Source: CAVXDY01 sp963760715 (GTDB lineage: Bacteria; Actinomycetota; Thermoleophilia; Miltoncostaeales; Miltoncostaeaceae). Taken from it: a DNA stretch of 64,000 bases. The stretch spans positions 118,034 to 182,033 of the forward strand of contig CAVXDY010000006.1 in NCBI GenBank assembly GCA_963760715.1. Direction: 5' to 3'. The notes under the pieces were generated by a model that saw nothing but the letters and a program-made list of their open reading frames with translations, ran no database searches and had not been told where the DNA came from. How positions within the stretch are numbered: the first letter of the stretch is position 1; every line of letters begins with the position of its first letter. This document shows positions 24,580-32,928 of this stretch, in pieces. The position numbers and the translations under genes are program-made.

Positions 24580-25593
24580 CCCGAGGAGACTCCCGGGGAG
24601 ACTTCGGAGCCCGTCGCCGGGCCCGCGGCCACGGATGACGAGGAGGCCTCGATCGTCTCCCTGAGGACCGCGTGGACCGAGGCCGTGGCCACGCTGATGC
24701 CGGTCCACGAGGACCAGGAGGAGGCGGACTCGTGGGCCGGGACCGGGGATCTGGACGAAGGCGACGACACCGATGACGGGGCCGGGGACGGCACCGAGGA
24801 TCCGGACGCCGCGGAGGGCGACCCGGGCCAGGACACCGGCGAGATCCAGGGCCTCGAGCTCGAGGCCACGACCAACCCGGACGACGGTCTCGGAAGCATC
24901 ATCACGGAACCCGGCTGGTACCTGCCGGGCGAGGTTAACATGAGCTGGGAGGACCCGAGCTCGGAGGCCGGGCTCCTGGTCGCCGAGGATGACCTCGTGA
25001 TCTCCGGCGGAGTGCCGGACGACGGGCTGGAGCCGGTCGCCGAGGCCCCTTCGGCGCCTCTCCCGGCGGAGAGCGCCGACGACCTCAGCGCCACCCCCGG
25101 ATGGGCCGCTCCCGTCGAGAACGGGGCGGAGCCGGCCGGGCCCGGTTGGCTCGAGCTGGCCGACGAGGAGGGTGCCGCCGCCGTTGTCGACGACGAGGTC
25201 GCCTTCGACGTCACGCACAGCCCCTCCGAGGACCTGTTCCCGCTGCCCCCTCCCGCGGCGGGCGCCGTGGAGGGTGAGCAGGACGCCGACGCCCTCGCCT
25301 TCCCGCCCGACCGGTGGCAGGATCCGGTGACCCCGAGCCCCTCCTTCGCGCTCGAGGGCGCCCCGGCCGACGGAACGTCAACCCGGCACGGGCCCCTGAA
25401 CGGGTCGATCGACCCCGCCGCGCTCTCGGGGCTCGAGACCGGGGAGACTCGAGCGCTCCACGTCCCGCGCGGAGGACGGCGTGTCGTGGGAGCCGGCGCT
25501 GAAGGTGGAGCCGCGCGAGGACGCCGGCTCCCCGGACGGCAATCGGCCGGAGAGGGCGCCGAGCCACGGCGACCACGCTCAGGGCGGGGCTGA
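24466..25593 (+). CDS. Membrane-anchored acidic repeat protein, paralogue B, probably frameshifted near its end
   Basis: 375 residues from GTG 24466. It has the same N-terminal helix and basic anchor as paralogue A (one substitution in the helix), then a very acidic Asp/Glu/Pro region with one 'GWYLPGEVNMSWEDPSSEAG' module. The last ~45 residues (after about codon 330) turn Arg/Gly-rich, as if read out of frame. In the +1 frame the same DNA gives ...SRAEDGVSWEPALKVEPRED and runs on into the homing-endonuclease-associated domain of the next entry. Either one protein was split by a frameshift or two genes overlap by 113 bases. Confidence 0.65.
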   Translation: MITAINIALLAIVLAAVALVIMRRRRSGAGDEVVSEETPEETPGETSEPVAGPAATDDEEASIVSLRTAWTEAVATLMPVHEDQEEADSWAGTGDLDEGDDTDDGAGDGTEDPDAAEGDPGQDTGEIQGLELEATTNPDDGLGSIITEPGWYLPGEVNMSWEDPSSEAGLLVAEDDLVISGGVPDDGLEPVAEAPSAPLPAESADDLSATPGWAAPVENGAEPAGPGWLELADEEGAAAVVDDEVAFDVTHSPSEDLFPLPPPAAGAVEGEQDADALAFPPDRWQDPVTPSPSFALEGAPADGTSTRHGPLNGSIDPAALSGLETGETRALHVPRGGRRVVGAGAEGGAARGRRLPGRQSAGEGAEPRRPRSGRG

Positions 25594-25882
25594 GAGCTTC
25601 TGGACGAGGGACGATCTGATCGAGCGCATCCAGGCATGGAACGAGACCTACGGAAACCCCCCCGGTGCCCGGGACTGGAGCCCTTCGATGGCCCGAAAGC
25701 AGGGGCGCAAGGACATCGCGGAACGCTTCGAGCTGGATGGGTGCTGGCCGTATGTGAACACCGTCCAGCGCGTGTTCGGATCATGGAACGAAGGGGTCAG
25801 GGCAGCCGGCTTCACGCCCCGTAGGGCCGGAGCACGGGGGCCCGGCAACCCACGAGCAGTCCCTCTCCTGGCCGATGATTGA
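25481..25882 (+). CDS. HNH-endonuclease-associated repeat (HNH_repeat-like) DNA-binding domain protein
   Basis: 133 residues if started at GTG 25481, which has GGAGGA four bases ahead. Residues ~40-110 (FWTRDDLIERIQAWNETYGN, PPGARDWSPSMARKQGR, WPYVNTVQRVFGSWNEGVRAAGF) follow the 'W+.e.ii.ai..W...yG.pP...dW......P....v...FGsWn.a..aAGf' pattern of the homing-endonuclease-associated repeat, a helix-turn-helix-like DNA-binding unit frequent in Thermoleophilia. No HNH nuclease is attached. The VSWEPAL start resembles the MSWExP module of paralogue B, favouring an original fusion with it. Confidence 0.7.
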   Translation: MSWEPALKVEPREDAGSPDGNRPERAPSHGDHAQGGAESFWTRDDLIERIQAWNETYGNPPGARDWSPSMARKQGRKDIAERFELDGCWPYVNTVQRVFGSWNEGVRAAGFTPRRAGARGPGNPRAVPLLADD

Positions 25883-25915
25883 CCGGCGAGGCCACCGGGC
25901 CGGACCCGCGTCCGG

Positions 25916-26740
25916 CTAACCGGTCCGGGCGAGGGCGGCGCGCATCAGCTCGATCGGGGGTTCGCGCCCCGTCCACTGGGTGAAGGCCGCGGCGCCCTGG
26001 TGCAGCAGCATCCCCAGCCCGTCCACCGGCCGCGCCCCGCGGGCGGCCGCCGCCGCGAGCCAGGGGGTCCCTCCCGGCCGGTAGACCACGTCCACGACGA
26101 CCTGGCCCGGTCCGAGCCCGGCGAGCGGGAGCTCATCGGGCGGAGCGTCTCCGTGCAGGCCGAGGCTGGTGGCGTTGACGACCAGCGCCGACTGGCCGGC
26201 CATGATGTCGAGCGCGTCGCGCACGAAGGGGACCGGGTCCCCCAACTCCGCCGCCCGCGCGGCCGTGCGGTTGGCCACGCGAACGCGGGCGCCCCGCTCG
26301 CGCAGGGCGAAGATGACGGCCCGGGCCGCCCCCCCGCCGCCGATCACCAGGGCGTCCCGGCCGGCCAGATCGAGCGCCGCCTGCTCGTCGAGGGCCCGCA
26401 GGAAGCCGGCGGCATCGGTGTTGTCGGCACGAAAGCCGCCCTCGCCGTCGGGCACGAGGGTGTTCGCGGCGCCGATCGCGTCCACGGCGCTCGAGGTGGA
26501 CGAGCAGAGCCCGATCACCGCCTGCTTGTGGGGGATCGTGACGTTCAGGCCCCCGCACCCGGCCGCCGCCAGCCCGCGCACGGCCTCCCCCACCCGGTCG
26601 GGGTGGACCGGGAAGGCCGCGTAGGCCCAGTTCAGGCCCAGCGCCTCGAAGGCCGCGTTGTGCATCGCCGGCGACAGCGAGTGGTCCACGGGCCACCCGA
26701 TGATCCCCGCGATCCGTGTCCGCGCGTCGATCGCGGCCAC
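25916..26740 (-). CDS. aroE: Shikimate dehydrogenase
   Basis: 274 residues from a GTG directly after the mltG stop. Substrate site: GWPVDHSLSPAMHNAAF and NVTIPHKQAV (catalytic Lys and its Asp partner in ADNTDAAGF). NADP site: GGGGAARAV and the basic NRT following strand 2. C-terminal DGLGMLLHQGAAAFTQWTG is characteristic. It reduces 3-dehydroshikimate in aromatic amino acid synthesis. Last gene of the alaS-ruvX-mltG-aroE operon. Confidence 0.93.
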   Translation of the reverse strand: MAAIDARTRIAGIIGWPVDHSLSPAMHNAAFEALGLNWAYAAFPVHPDRVGEAVRGLAAAGCGGLNVTIPHKQAVIGLCSSTSSAVDAIGAANTLVPDGEGGFRADNTDAAGFLRALDEQAALDLAGRDALVIGGGGAARAVIFALRERGARVRVANRTAARAAELGDPVPFVRDALDIMAGQSALVVNATSLGLHGDAPPDELPLAGLGPGQVVVDVVYRPGGTPWLAAAAARGARPVDGLGMLLHQGAAAFTQWTGREPPIELMRAALARTG

Positions 26741-27643
26741 CTAGTGTCCGCCGTTGGCCTGGGAGCGGGCCACGTCGGCCTCGAACTGGGCCGGGGTGCG
26801 CGAGAAGTAGTGGCGGCCGCTGCCGTCGTTCCGGGCCACGTAGTAGAGGTACTGCGTCGGCGCGGGGTGCGCCGCGGCACGGATGCTGTCCTTGCCCGGG
26901 CTGGCGATGGGCCCCGGCGGCAGGCCGCCGAAGCGGCGGGTGTTGTAGGGGCTGTCGGTCGCCAGGTCGGCCGCGGTCAGGTCCTTCTTCCACTGGCCGA
27001 TCGCGTACTGGACGGTCGCGTCGATGTCGAGCCGCATTCCGGCGTGCAGCCGGTTGTAGATCACGCTCGCGACCAGGGGACGCTCGCTGGCCACCGCCAC
27101 CTCGCGCTCGATCATCGACGCGATGGTCAGGACGTCGTACTTCGTGAGGTTCCGGGCGGCGGCGTAGCGGTAGTTCACGTCGGCGGTGTTGTCCTGGTAG
27201 GCCTGCAGCTGCTCGTCCACCAGCTGCGCCGCCGTGGTGCCGCTGGTGATGTCGTACGTCGCGGGGAACAGGAAGCCCTCGAGCGAGGTCGGGCGGCGGG
27301 TGCCCGCGAGGGCCCGTCCGCGCGCCCCGGGGCCGGTGAGGGCCAGGTAGCGGTCGCCGGAGATCGAGGTCTCCTGATCGAGCAGCCGGGCCACGTCCTC
27401 GCGCCGCAGGCCCTCGCGGATGAGAAGCCGCTGCACCGGGACCGAGGTGCTGTCGGCGGCCCCCCGGGTCGTCTTGTCGTTCGACGCGTTGCGGGCGAGG
27501 GCGAGGCCCGCCGCGGCGATCATCACCACGATCAGGAGCAGCCACAGCAGCGTGCGCCGGCGCCGGGGACCGCGGTCGCCGCGGCCGTGGCGCCGGTCGG
27601 ACCGGCCCGAGGACGCCGGGGGGCGGCGCGAGCCGGCCGTCAC
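26741..27643 (-). CDS. mltG: Endolytic murein transglycosylase MltG (YceG-like)
   Basis: 300 residues from the GTG that overlaps the ruvX stop (GTGA). Basic Arg-rich cytoplasmic tail, one membrane helix (TLLWLLLIVVMIAAAGLALA), then YceG domain with SLEGFLFPATYDI, the catalytic-Glu motif TIASMIEREVA, the VIYNRLHAGMRLDIDATVQYA strand pair and SPYNTRRFGGLPPGPIASPG. It trims nascent glycan strands at the membrane surface. The LysM-like N-domain is shorter than in E. coli. Confidence 0.93.
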   Translation of the reverse strand: MTAGSRRPPASSGRSDRRHGRGDRGPRRRRTLLWLLLIVVMIAAAGLALARNASNDKTTRGAADSTSVPVQRLLIREGLRREDVARLLDQETSISGDRYLALTGPGARGRALAGTRRPTSLEGFLFPATYDITSGTTAAQLVDEQLQAYQDNTADVNYRYAAARNLTKYDVLTIASMIEREVAVASERPLVASVIYNRLHAGMRLDIDATVQYAIGQWKKDLTAADLATDSPYNTRRFGGLPPGPIASPGKDSIRAAAHPAPTQYLYYVARNDGSGRHYFSRTPAQFEADVARSQANGGH

Positions 27644-28035
27644 CGGCGACCCGCCAGGTAGGCCTCGAGAAGGACGCAGGCCGCGAGGCTGTCGAGGTCG
27701 GCCCGGGATCCCGACTCCCGGGATCGCCGCGACGCCTCGACGGTGGTCAGCCGCTCGTCCCACAGCTCCACCGGCACCTCCACCCGCGCCCGCAGCCGGC
27801 CCGCGAACCCCGCCGCCGCCCTCGCCTGCTCTCCCCGCTCCCCCGACAGCGACCGGGGCTCGCCCACCACGATCGCCTCGGGCCGCTCCCGCGCGATCAG
27901 GCCGTCCAGCTCCCGGAGGCCGGCCGGCGAGTTGACCCGCCGGATGGCCGGCAGCGGCCGCGCGATGGTGCCCGTCGGGTCGCTCACCGCCACCCCGGTG
28001 CGGGCCGGCCCGTGATCCAGGGCCAGGACCTTCAC
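27640..28035 (-). CDS. ruvX: Holliday-junction-resolvase-like YqgF/RuvX, 16S rRNA processing nuclease
   Basis: 131 residues. RNase H fold: VLALDHGPARTGVAVSD (first catalytic Asp), IVVGEPRSLSGERG, VELWDERLTTVEA (acidic DER) and a C-terminal SRADLDSLAACVLLEAYL with the last Asp. The usual 'D.G..riG' reads DHGPARTG. It overlaps alaS and mltG by a few bases at each end, the common alaS-yqgF-mltG-aroE order of Actinobacteria. Confidence 0.9.
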   Translation of the reverse strand: MKVLALDHGPARTGVAVSDPTGTIARPLPAIRRVNSPAGLRELDGLIARERPEAIVVGEPRSLSGERGEQARAAAGFAGRLRARVEVPVELWDERLTTVEASRRSRESGSRADLDSLAACVLLEAYLAGRR

Positions 28036-30602
28036 GCCCCCCGCGCCGCCAGCAGGAGCTCGCGGGCGGCGTCGAGCGCCTCCGGGAGCTTGGCGGGGTC
28101 CTTTCCGCCGGCGCGCGCCATGGCCTCCTTGCCCCCTCCACCGCCACCCACGATCGGGGCCACCTCGCGGATCACCGCGCCGGCCGAGAGCCCGGCCTCC
28201 ACGGCTCCCGGGGCGAGGTTGGCGACGAGCATGGCCTTGCCGTCGGCCGCGGCGCCCAGCACGACGGCGGCCCCATCGCCCAGGCCCTGCTTCACGCGGT
28301 CGGAGATCGCGAGCAGCTCGTCCATGTCGATCGCCTCCACCTGCGCCGATACGGCCCGCACGGGCCCCGCCTCCACGGCCGACTCCACGATCGCGCTCAC
28401 GTCCGCCCGGCCCGACTTGGCCCGGCGCAGCTCGGCCTCCAGGCCCCGGATGCGCTCATCGCGCTGGGCGAGATCGGCCAGCAGGCGGCGCTCGCGGTCG
28501 CGCAGCCACTCCACGGCGGCGGGTCCGGTGAGGGCCTCGATGCGACGCGCGCCGGCGCTCGACGACGCCTCGCCGGTGATCGTGAACGGCCCGATCTCGC
28601 CCGTGCGCGAGACGTGGGTGCCCCCGCAGAGCTCCTTCGAGAAGTCGCCGGTGGAGAGCACGCGCACGCGCTCCCCGTACTTCTCCTCGAAGAGGCCGAT
28701 GGCGCCCTGCTCGGCGGCCTCGTCGCGGCCCACGATCTCCCAGCTGACCGGCTGGTCCTCGGCCACGCGGGCGTTGACCATCCGCTCGATCTCCTCGAGC
28801 GTCTCCGGGGGCACCCGCCCCTTGTGCGTGAAGTCGAAGCGGAGCTTGTCGGGGCCCACGTACGACCCGGCCTGGCGGACGCCCGGGCCCAGCGTCTCGC
28901 GGAGCGCCCAGTTCAGCACGTGCGTGGCCGTGTGGTTGGCCTGGGTCTTGCGCCGGCGGGACTCGTCCACCTGGGCGGTCACGTCGGAGCCCACGGGGAG
29001 GTGCCCCTCGGCGAGGCGCACGCGCAGCACCTGGTCGTCGCCGACCCGGTAGGCGCCCTCCACGACGGCGCGGCCGCCCTGCCCCGCGATCTCCCCCACG
29101 TCGGACACCTGGCCGCCGCCCTCCGCGTAGAAGGGCGAGCGCTCCAGCTTCAGCAGCGCCTGGCCGTTCCCCAGCTCGTTGACCGCGGTGACCCGGGTGT
29201 CCAGGGTCGTGCGGTCCCATCCCGCGAACTCGGTGGCCGCCGAGGCCCGGGCCAGCGACGCGGCCCGCGCGGCCACGGCCTCGCCGTCGGCGCCCCCGCC
29301 GTCACCGGCCCGCGAGCGGATGCGCTGCTCCTCCATGAGCCGGTCGAAGCCCTCCACATCCACCTCGAGCCCGGCGTCCTGGGCCGCCTCGACGGTCAGG
29401 TCGAGCGGGAAGCCGAACGTGTCGTGCAGCCGGAACGCGTCCTCGCTGCTCACCCGGCCGCTCGTGCCCGAGAGCTGCACGACCTCGTCCAGCCGGCGGC
29501 GGCCCTGGGCGAGCGTGCGGGCGAACTGCTCGGCCTCGGCGCCCAGGACGTCCCGCACCTCGGAGGCGTGCTCGCGCAGCTCCGGGTACACCTCCCCCCA
29601 GGACTCGACGACCGGCTCGGAGAGCTCCGCCACGAACCCCGGCTCCAGCCCCAGGTGCGCGGCCTCGCTCACCGCCCGCCGGACGATGCGGCGCAGGATG
29701 TAGTCGCGCCCCTCGTTCCCGGGCCGGATGCCGTCGGCGGCCAGGAAGGTCATCGCGCGGCCGTGGTCGGCGAGCACCCTCAGGGCGCGATCGTCGCGGG
29801 GCGCCACCCCGTACGGGCGGCCCGAGGCCCGCTCGGCGACGGCGATCAGCGGGCGGAAGGCGTCGGTGTCGAAGACCGAGCCCACGCCCTGCAGCAGCAC
29901 CGCCATCCGCTCGAGGCCCGCCCCGGTGTCGATGTTCTTGGCCGGGAGGGGCGACAGCGTGCCGTCGGCCGCGCGGTCGTACTGCATGAAGACCAGGTTC
30001 CAGAACTCCAGGAAGCGGTCGCCGCCGACCGCCGGCCCGCCGTCGGGGCCGAACTCGGGGCCGCGATCCAGGTAGAGCTCGGTGTTGGGGCCGCAGGGCC
30101 CGGTGGGGCCGACCTTCCAGAAGTTCTCGGACTCCCCGAGCGCCTGGATCCTCTCGCGCGGCACGCCCACCTCCACCCACCGTTCCACGGCCTCGTCATC
30201 GGCGGGCACGCCCTCCATCCCCTCGAAGACCGTGATCCAGATGCGGTCCGGGTCGAGGCCCAGCACCTCGGTGGAGAACTCCCAGCCGAACCGGATCGCG
30301 TCGTCCTTGAAGTAGTCCCCGATCGAGAAGTTGCCGAGCATCTCGAAGAACGTCAGGTGGCGGGCCGTGTGCCCCACCTCGTCGATGTCGACCGTCCGGA
30401 AGCACTTCTGGCAGCTCGTCATGCGCCGCGCGGGCGGCTCCGCGTCGCCCAGGAAGTATGACTTCAGGGGCTGCATCCCGGCGACCGTGAGCAGCAGCGA
30501 CGGGTCGTCCTCATAGGGCACGAGCGACGACGACGGGATGGCCAGATGGCCGCGCTCGACGAAGTAGTCGCGGAAGGCGCGTCGTATCTCACTGGTCGTC
30601 AT
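28032..30602 (-). CDS. alaS: Alanyl-tRNA synthetase
   Basis: 856 residues. Class II core (FRDYFVERGHLAIPSSSLVP; PLKSYFLGDAEPPARRMTSCQKC; GNFSIGDYFK), editing domain with HTATHVLNW and CGGTHVSRTGEIG (the four zinc/editing residues), and a C-terminal DHHA1/C-Ala domain ending GGGGGGKEAMARAGG. All motifs needed for charging tRNA-Ala and clearing mis-acylated Ser/Gly are present. First gene of its operon, apparently with a very short leader. Confidence 0.96.
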   Translation of the reverse strand: MTTSEIRRAFRDYFVERGHLAIPSSSLVPYEDDPSLLLTVAGMQPLKSYFLGDAEPPARRMTSCQKCFRTVDIDEVGHTARHLTFFEMLGNFSIGDYFKDDAIRFGWEFSTEVLGLDPDRIWITVFEGMEGVPADDEAVERWVEVGVPRERIQALGESENFWKVGPTGPCGPNTELYLDRGPEFGPDGGPAVGGDRFLEFWNLVFMQYDRAADGTLSPLPAKNIDTGAGLERMAVLLQGVGSVFDTDAFRPLIAVAERASGRPYGVAPRDDRALRVLADHGRAMTFLAADGIRPGNEGRDYILRRIVRRAVSEAAHLGLEPGFVAELSEPVVESWGEVYPELREHASEVRDVLGAEAEQFARTLAQGRRRLDEVVQLSGTSGRVSSEDAFRLHDTFGFPLDLTVEAAQDAGLEVDVEGFDRLMEEQRIRSRAGDGGGADGEAVAARAASLARASAATEFAGWDRTTLDTRVTAVNELGNGQALLKLERSPFYAEGGGQVSDVGEIAGQGGRAVVEGAYRVGDDQVLRVRLAEGHLPVGSDVTAQVDESRRRKTQANHTATHVLNWALRETLGPGVRQAGSYVGPDKLRFDFTHKGRVPPETLEEIERMVNARVAEDQPVSWEIVGRDEAAEQGAIGLFEEKYGERVRVLSTGDFSKELCGGTHVSRTGEIGPFTITGEASSSAGARRIEALTGPAAVEWLRDRERRLLADLAQRDERIRGLEAELRRAKSGRADVSAIVESAVEAGPVRAVSAQVEAIDMDELLAISDRVKQGLGDGAAVVLGAAADGKAMLVANLAPGAVEAGLSAGAVIREVAPIVGGGGGGKEAMARAGGKDPAKLPEALDAARELLLAARGA

Positions 30603-30612
30603 ACGACGGCCG

Positions 30613-30618
30613 AGTGTA
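30613..30618 (-). promoter_or_regulatory. -10 element (TACACT) upstream of alaS
   Basis: On the minus strand TACACT is followed by ten bases and the alaS ATG at 30602, predicting a leader of only about 3 bases. There is no ribosome-binding site in between. Confidence 0.45.
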
Positions 30619-30626
30619 GCCGTCGG

Positions 30627-30857
30627 CTACCGGCTGCCGCCGGGCGGGCGGAACGCCTCGCGCACCTCGCGATCGATGTCCTCCTCGGCCTCCGCCGCGG
30701 CCCGCTTGCCGGCGGCGATCGCCTCCTTCAGCTGCTCCGGGATACGCTTGCGCTCCCGGGCGATGGTGTCCCTCCAGAGCCGCGGGTCGAGCGCGCCGAT
30801 GGAGGCGAGCCAGCCGATGACCCCGGCCAGGGCTCCCAGCTTGACGAGGCGCGACAC
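30627..30857 (-). CDS. Small single-helix membrane protein, unknown
   Basis: 76 residues from GTG 30857. One short hydrophobic segment (LVKLGALAGVIGWLASIGAL) followed by a highly charged helix (RERKRIPEQLKEAIAAGKRA..EEDIDREVREAF). The GTG begins one base after the stop codon of the DUF948-like gene, so they form an operon with mnmA. This size and context occur widely beside alaS in Actinobacteria; no function known to me. Confidence 0.65.
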   Translation of the reverse strand: MSRLVKLGALAGVIGWLASIGALDPRLWRDTIARERKRIPEQLKEAIAAGKRAAAEAEEDIDREVREAFRPPGGSR

Positions 30858-30858
30858 G

Positions 30859-31377
30859 CTAGTAGGGCGAGTCGTGCCGGGCCGAGGCGTCGCCGGCCTC
30901 GGACGGCGGCGGCGGGGTCGCGACCGGAGGCGGCAGATCGACCGGAGGCGGCAGGGGCGACGGGCCCGCCGCCGGCTCCTTCGGGGGCGGAGGCGGGCCG
31001 GGACGGTCCGCCGCGTCGGCGGCACGGCGCGCGCGCAGCGTCGCGACGGCCTCGCGGGCTCCCGCGGCCAGGCCGGTCAGCTTGCGCACCGGGGTCGTGA
31101 CGGCGCTCGAGACGGTCTGGACGGTCTTCTCGGCGCCCTTGGTCGCCCCGACGGCCGTCTTCATGATCTCGTCCACGCGGGCCAGCTCCAGGTTGACGCC
31201 GTCGACCGTCGTCTGGGTCTTGTTCAGGATCGGCACCACCTCGTCGGTGAGCCGGGTGACCGAGACGCCGAGACGGCCGAACACCCCCGCCATGCGGAGG
31301 AACAGGTACGCGAGCCCGAGCCCGGTTGCGATCAGGAAGATCGAGAGCGCGAGCTTCAGGACATCGGACCAGTCCAC
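30859..31377 (-). CDS. DUF948-family membrane protein
   Basis: 172 residues from GTG 31377, whose G is shared with the mnmA stop (TAGTG). N-terminal helix VLKLALSIFLIATGLGLAYLFLRMAGVFGRL, then a coiled-coil stretch (LNKTQTTVDGVNLELARVDEIMKTAVGATKGAEKTVQTV) typical of DUF948, and a disordered Pro-rich tail. DUF948 proteins are membrane-tethered and sometimes stress-linked; role unknown. Confidence 0.75.
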   Translation of the reverse strand: MDWSDVLKLALSIFLIATGLGLAYLFLRMAGVFGRLGVSVTRLTDEVVPILNKTQTTVDGVNLELARVDEIMKTAVGATKGAEKTVQTVSSAVTTPVRKLTGLAAGAREAVATLRARRAADAADRPGPPPPPKEPAAGPSPLPPPVDLPPPVATPPPPSEAGDASARHDSPY

Positions 31378-32867
31378 TAGTGCTTCCCCTCGGATAGACG
31401 ACTGTGCCGCGATCGGCTGGGTGCGATCGTACCCGCGGCGACGAGCTGATGATCCCGGTAGAGCGCGGCGGTCTGGCCGGCGGCCGCGCCGTCGGCCGGC
31501 TCGTCGAGGCTCACGCGCAGGCCGGAGGCCTCCGCGCGGGCCCGGCCCGGCAGCGCCCGGCCCCGGTACCGGACCCTCACCTCGAGCGGCGCGCCGTCCA
31601 GGGGAAGGTGCACCCGGACGGGGTCGAGCAGGAGCTCGCGGGTGGCCAGGCTCTCGCGGGGCCCCACGGTCACGGCGTTGCGCACGGGGTCGGTGGCGAG
31701 CACGTAGAGGGGTTCGGCGCCGGGGATGCCGATCCCCCGCCGCTGGCCAACGGTGAAGAGCCAGTAGCCCCGGTGCGTCCCCAGGCGCCGGCCGGCCTCG
31801 TCCTCGATCGGCCCCGGGCTCGGGGCGAGGCCCGCGGAGCGCTCGAGGAAGGGCCCGTAGCCCCCCTCCCCCACGAAGCAGACCTCCTGGCTCTCCACCG
31901 CGTCGGCGGCGGGCAGGGCGGCGGCGCGGGCGCGCTCGCGCACGTCGTCCTTGCGCAGGTCCCCCAGGGGGAAGACGACCCGGTCGAGCGTGGCGCGGTC
32001 GAGCATCGAGAGCATGTAGCTCTGGTCCTTGTCCCGGTCGGCCGCACGCGCGAGCGCCGGCGCCCCCCCGAGCGCGACCTCCACGCGGGCGTAGTGACCG
32101 GTTGACAGGAGGCGCGCGCCCAGCAGCGCGGCGGCGTCCGCCAGAGCGCGGAAGCGCAGGCGGCCGTTGCAGGTGACGCAGGGGTTCGGGGTGCGCCCGT
32201 CCCGGTAGCCCTCGATGAAGTCCTCCACCACGACCGCGCGGAAGGGCTCGGCGACGTCGAGGGTCAGGTGGGGGATGCCGAGGGCCCGTGCGCTGGCCCG
32301 CGCCAGCCGCACGGTCTCCGGCGAGCAGCACGAGCGCTCGGCCGCGGCGGCGCCGGGATCGTGCCAGAGGCGCATCGTCACGCCCACGACGTCGAGGCCC
32401 GCGTCGCGCAGCAGCATCGCGGCCACGGCGCTGTCGACGCCCCCGCTCATCGCGACGGCCACGCGGTCGCCCCGCAGCGGCACGCCGGCCGAGCCCAGGC
32501 GCTCCGAGTGCCACGCCTCGAGCGCCCGCGCCACGGCGTCCTCGACCGTCTCGGGACCGTGGCGGCGGGCCGGGCCCAGGCCCCCCAGATCGCGGTCGAG
32601 ATCATGCGCCGAGAGCATCAGCGCCGTCTCGACGCTCGCGCCCGCCAGACGGGCGCAGGCCGCGCTCGCGGCCGCGGTGAGCGCGCCGCACCCGAAGGCC
32701 TGGAAGCGCGCGTCGCGCACCCGCCCGGCCCGCACGCGCAGGAAGACGCGGACCATGTCGCCGCAGCTCCCGCTGCCCGACTCGCCGACCGCGTCGGGGT
32801 CCTCCATCGCGCCCGCGCCGACGGGGGACGCCAGGTGGCGCATCGCCTCACGGGGGTACGGCGGCAC
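31377..32867 (-). CDS. mnmA: tRNA 2-thiouridylase MnmA with N-terminal NifU/IscU-like domain
   Basis: 496 residues. Residues ~30-120 look like an IscU/NifU scaffold: GSGSCGDMVRVFLRV (Cys35, Asp37) and FQAFGCGALTAAASAACARL (Cys60), with a C-terminal helix RHGPETVEDAVARALEAW where the usual third ligand Cys is Gly. From ~130 the MnmA part has the PP-loop VAMSGGVDSAV, the Cys pair in NPCVTCNGRLRF, the third Cys in SQEVCFVG and the C-terminal beta-barrel. MnmA thiolates U34 of Lys/Glu/Gln tRNAs and in many bacteria needs an Fe-S cluster, so the fusion is biochemically sensible. The GTG start is fixed by a leaderless -10 box. Confidence 0.9.
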   Translation of the reverse strand: MPPYPREAMRHLASPVGAGAMEDPDAVGESGSGSCGDMVRVFLRVRAGRVRDARFQAFGCGALTAAASAACARLAGASVETALMLSAHDLDRDLGGLGPARRHGPETVEDAVARALEAWHSERLGSAGVPLRGDRVAVAMSGGVDSAVAAMLLRDAGLDVVGVTMRLWHDPGAAAAERSCCSPETVRLARASARALGIPHLTLDVAEPFRAVVVEDFIEGYRDGRTPNPCVTCNGRLRFRALADAAALLGARLLSTGHYARVEVALGGAPALARAADRDKDQSYMLSMLDRATLDRVVFPLGDLRKDDVRERARAAALPAADAVESQEVCFVGEGGYGPFLERSAGLAPSPGPIEDEAGRRLGTHRGYWLFTVGQRRGIGIPGAEPLYVLATDPVRNAVTVGPRESLATRELLLDPVRVHLPLDGAPLEVRVRYRGRALPGRARAEASGLRVSLDEPADGAAAGQTAALYRDHQLVAAGTIAPSRSRHSRLSEGKH

Positions 32868-32873
32868 CGCGGC

Positions 32874-32879
32874 AGGCTA
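32874..32879 (-). promoter_or_regulatory. -10 element (TAGCCT) of a leaderless mnmA promoter
   Basis: On the minus strand TAGCCT, six bases, GTG 32867. The spacing equals that of three plus-strand leaderless genes in this window and selects the longer of two possible mnmA starts (the ATG eight codons later is the alternative). Confidence 0.5.
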
Positions 32880-32928
32880 GCATCGCCCGGTTTGTGACCC
32901 CGCCTTGCCGCTCCGACTGGTGACTTGA

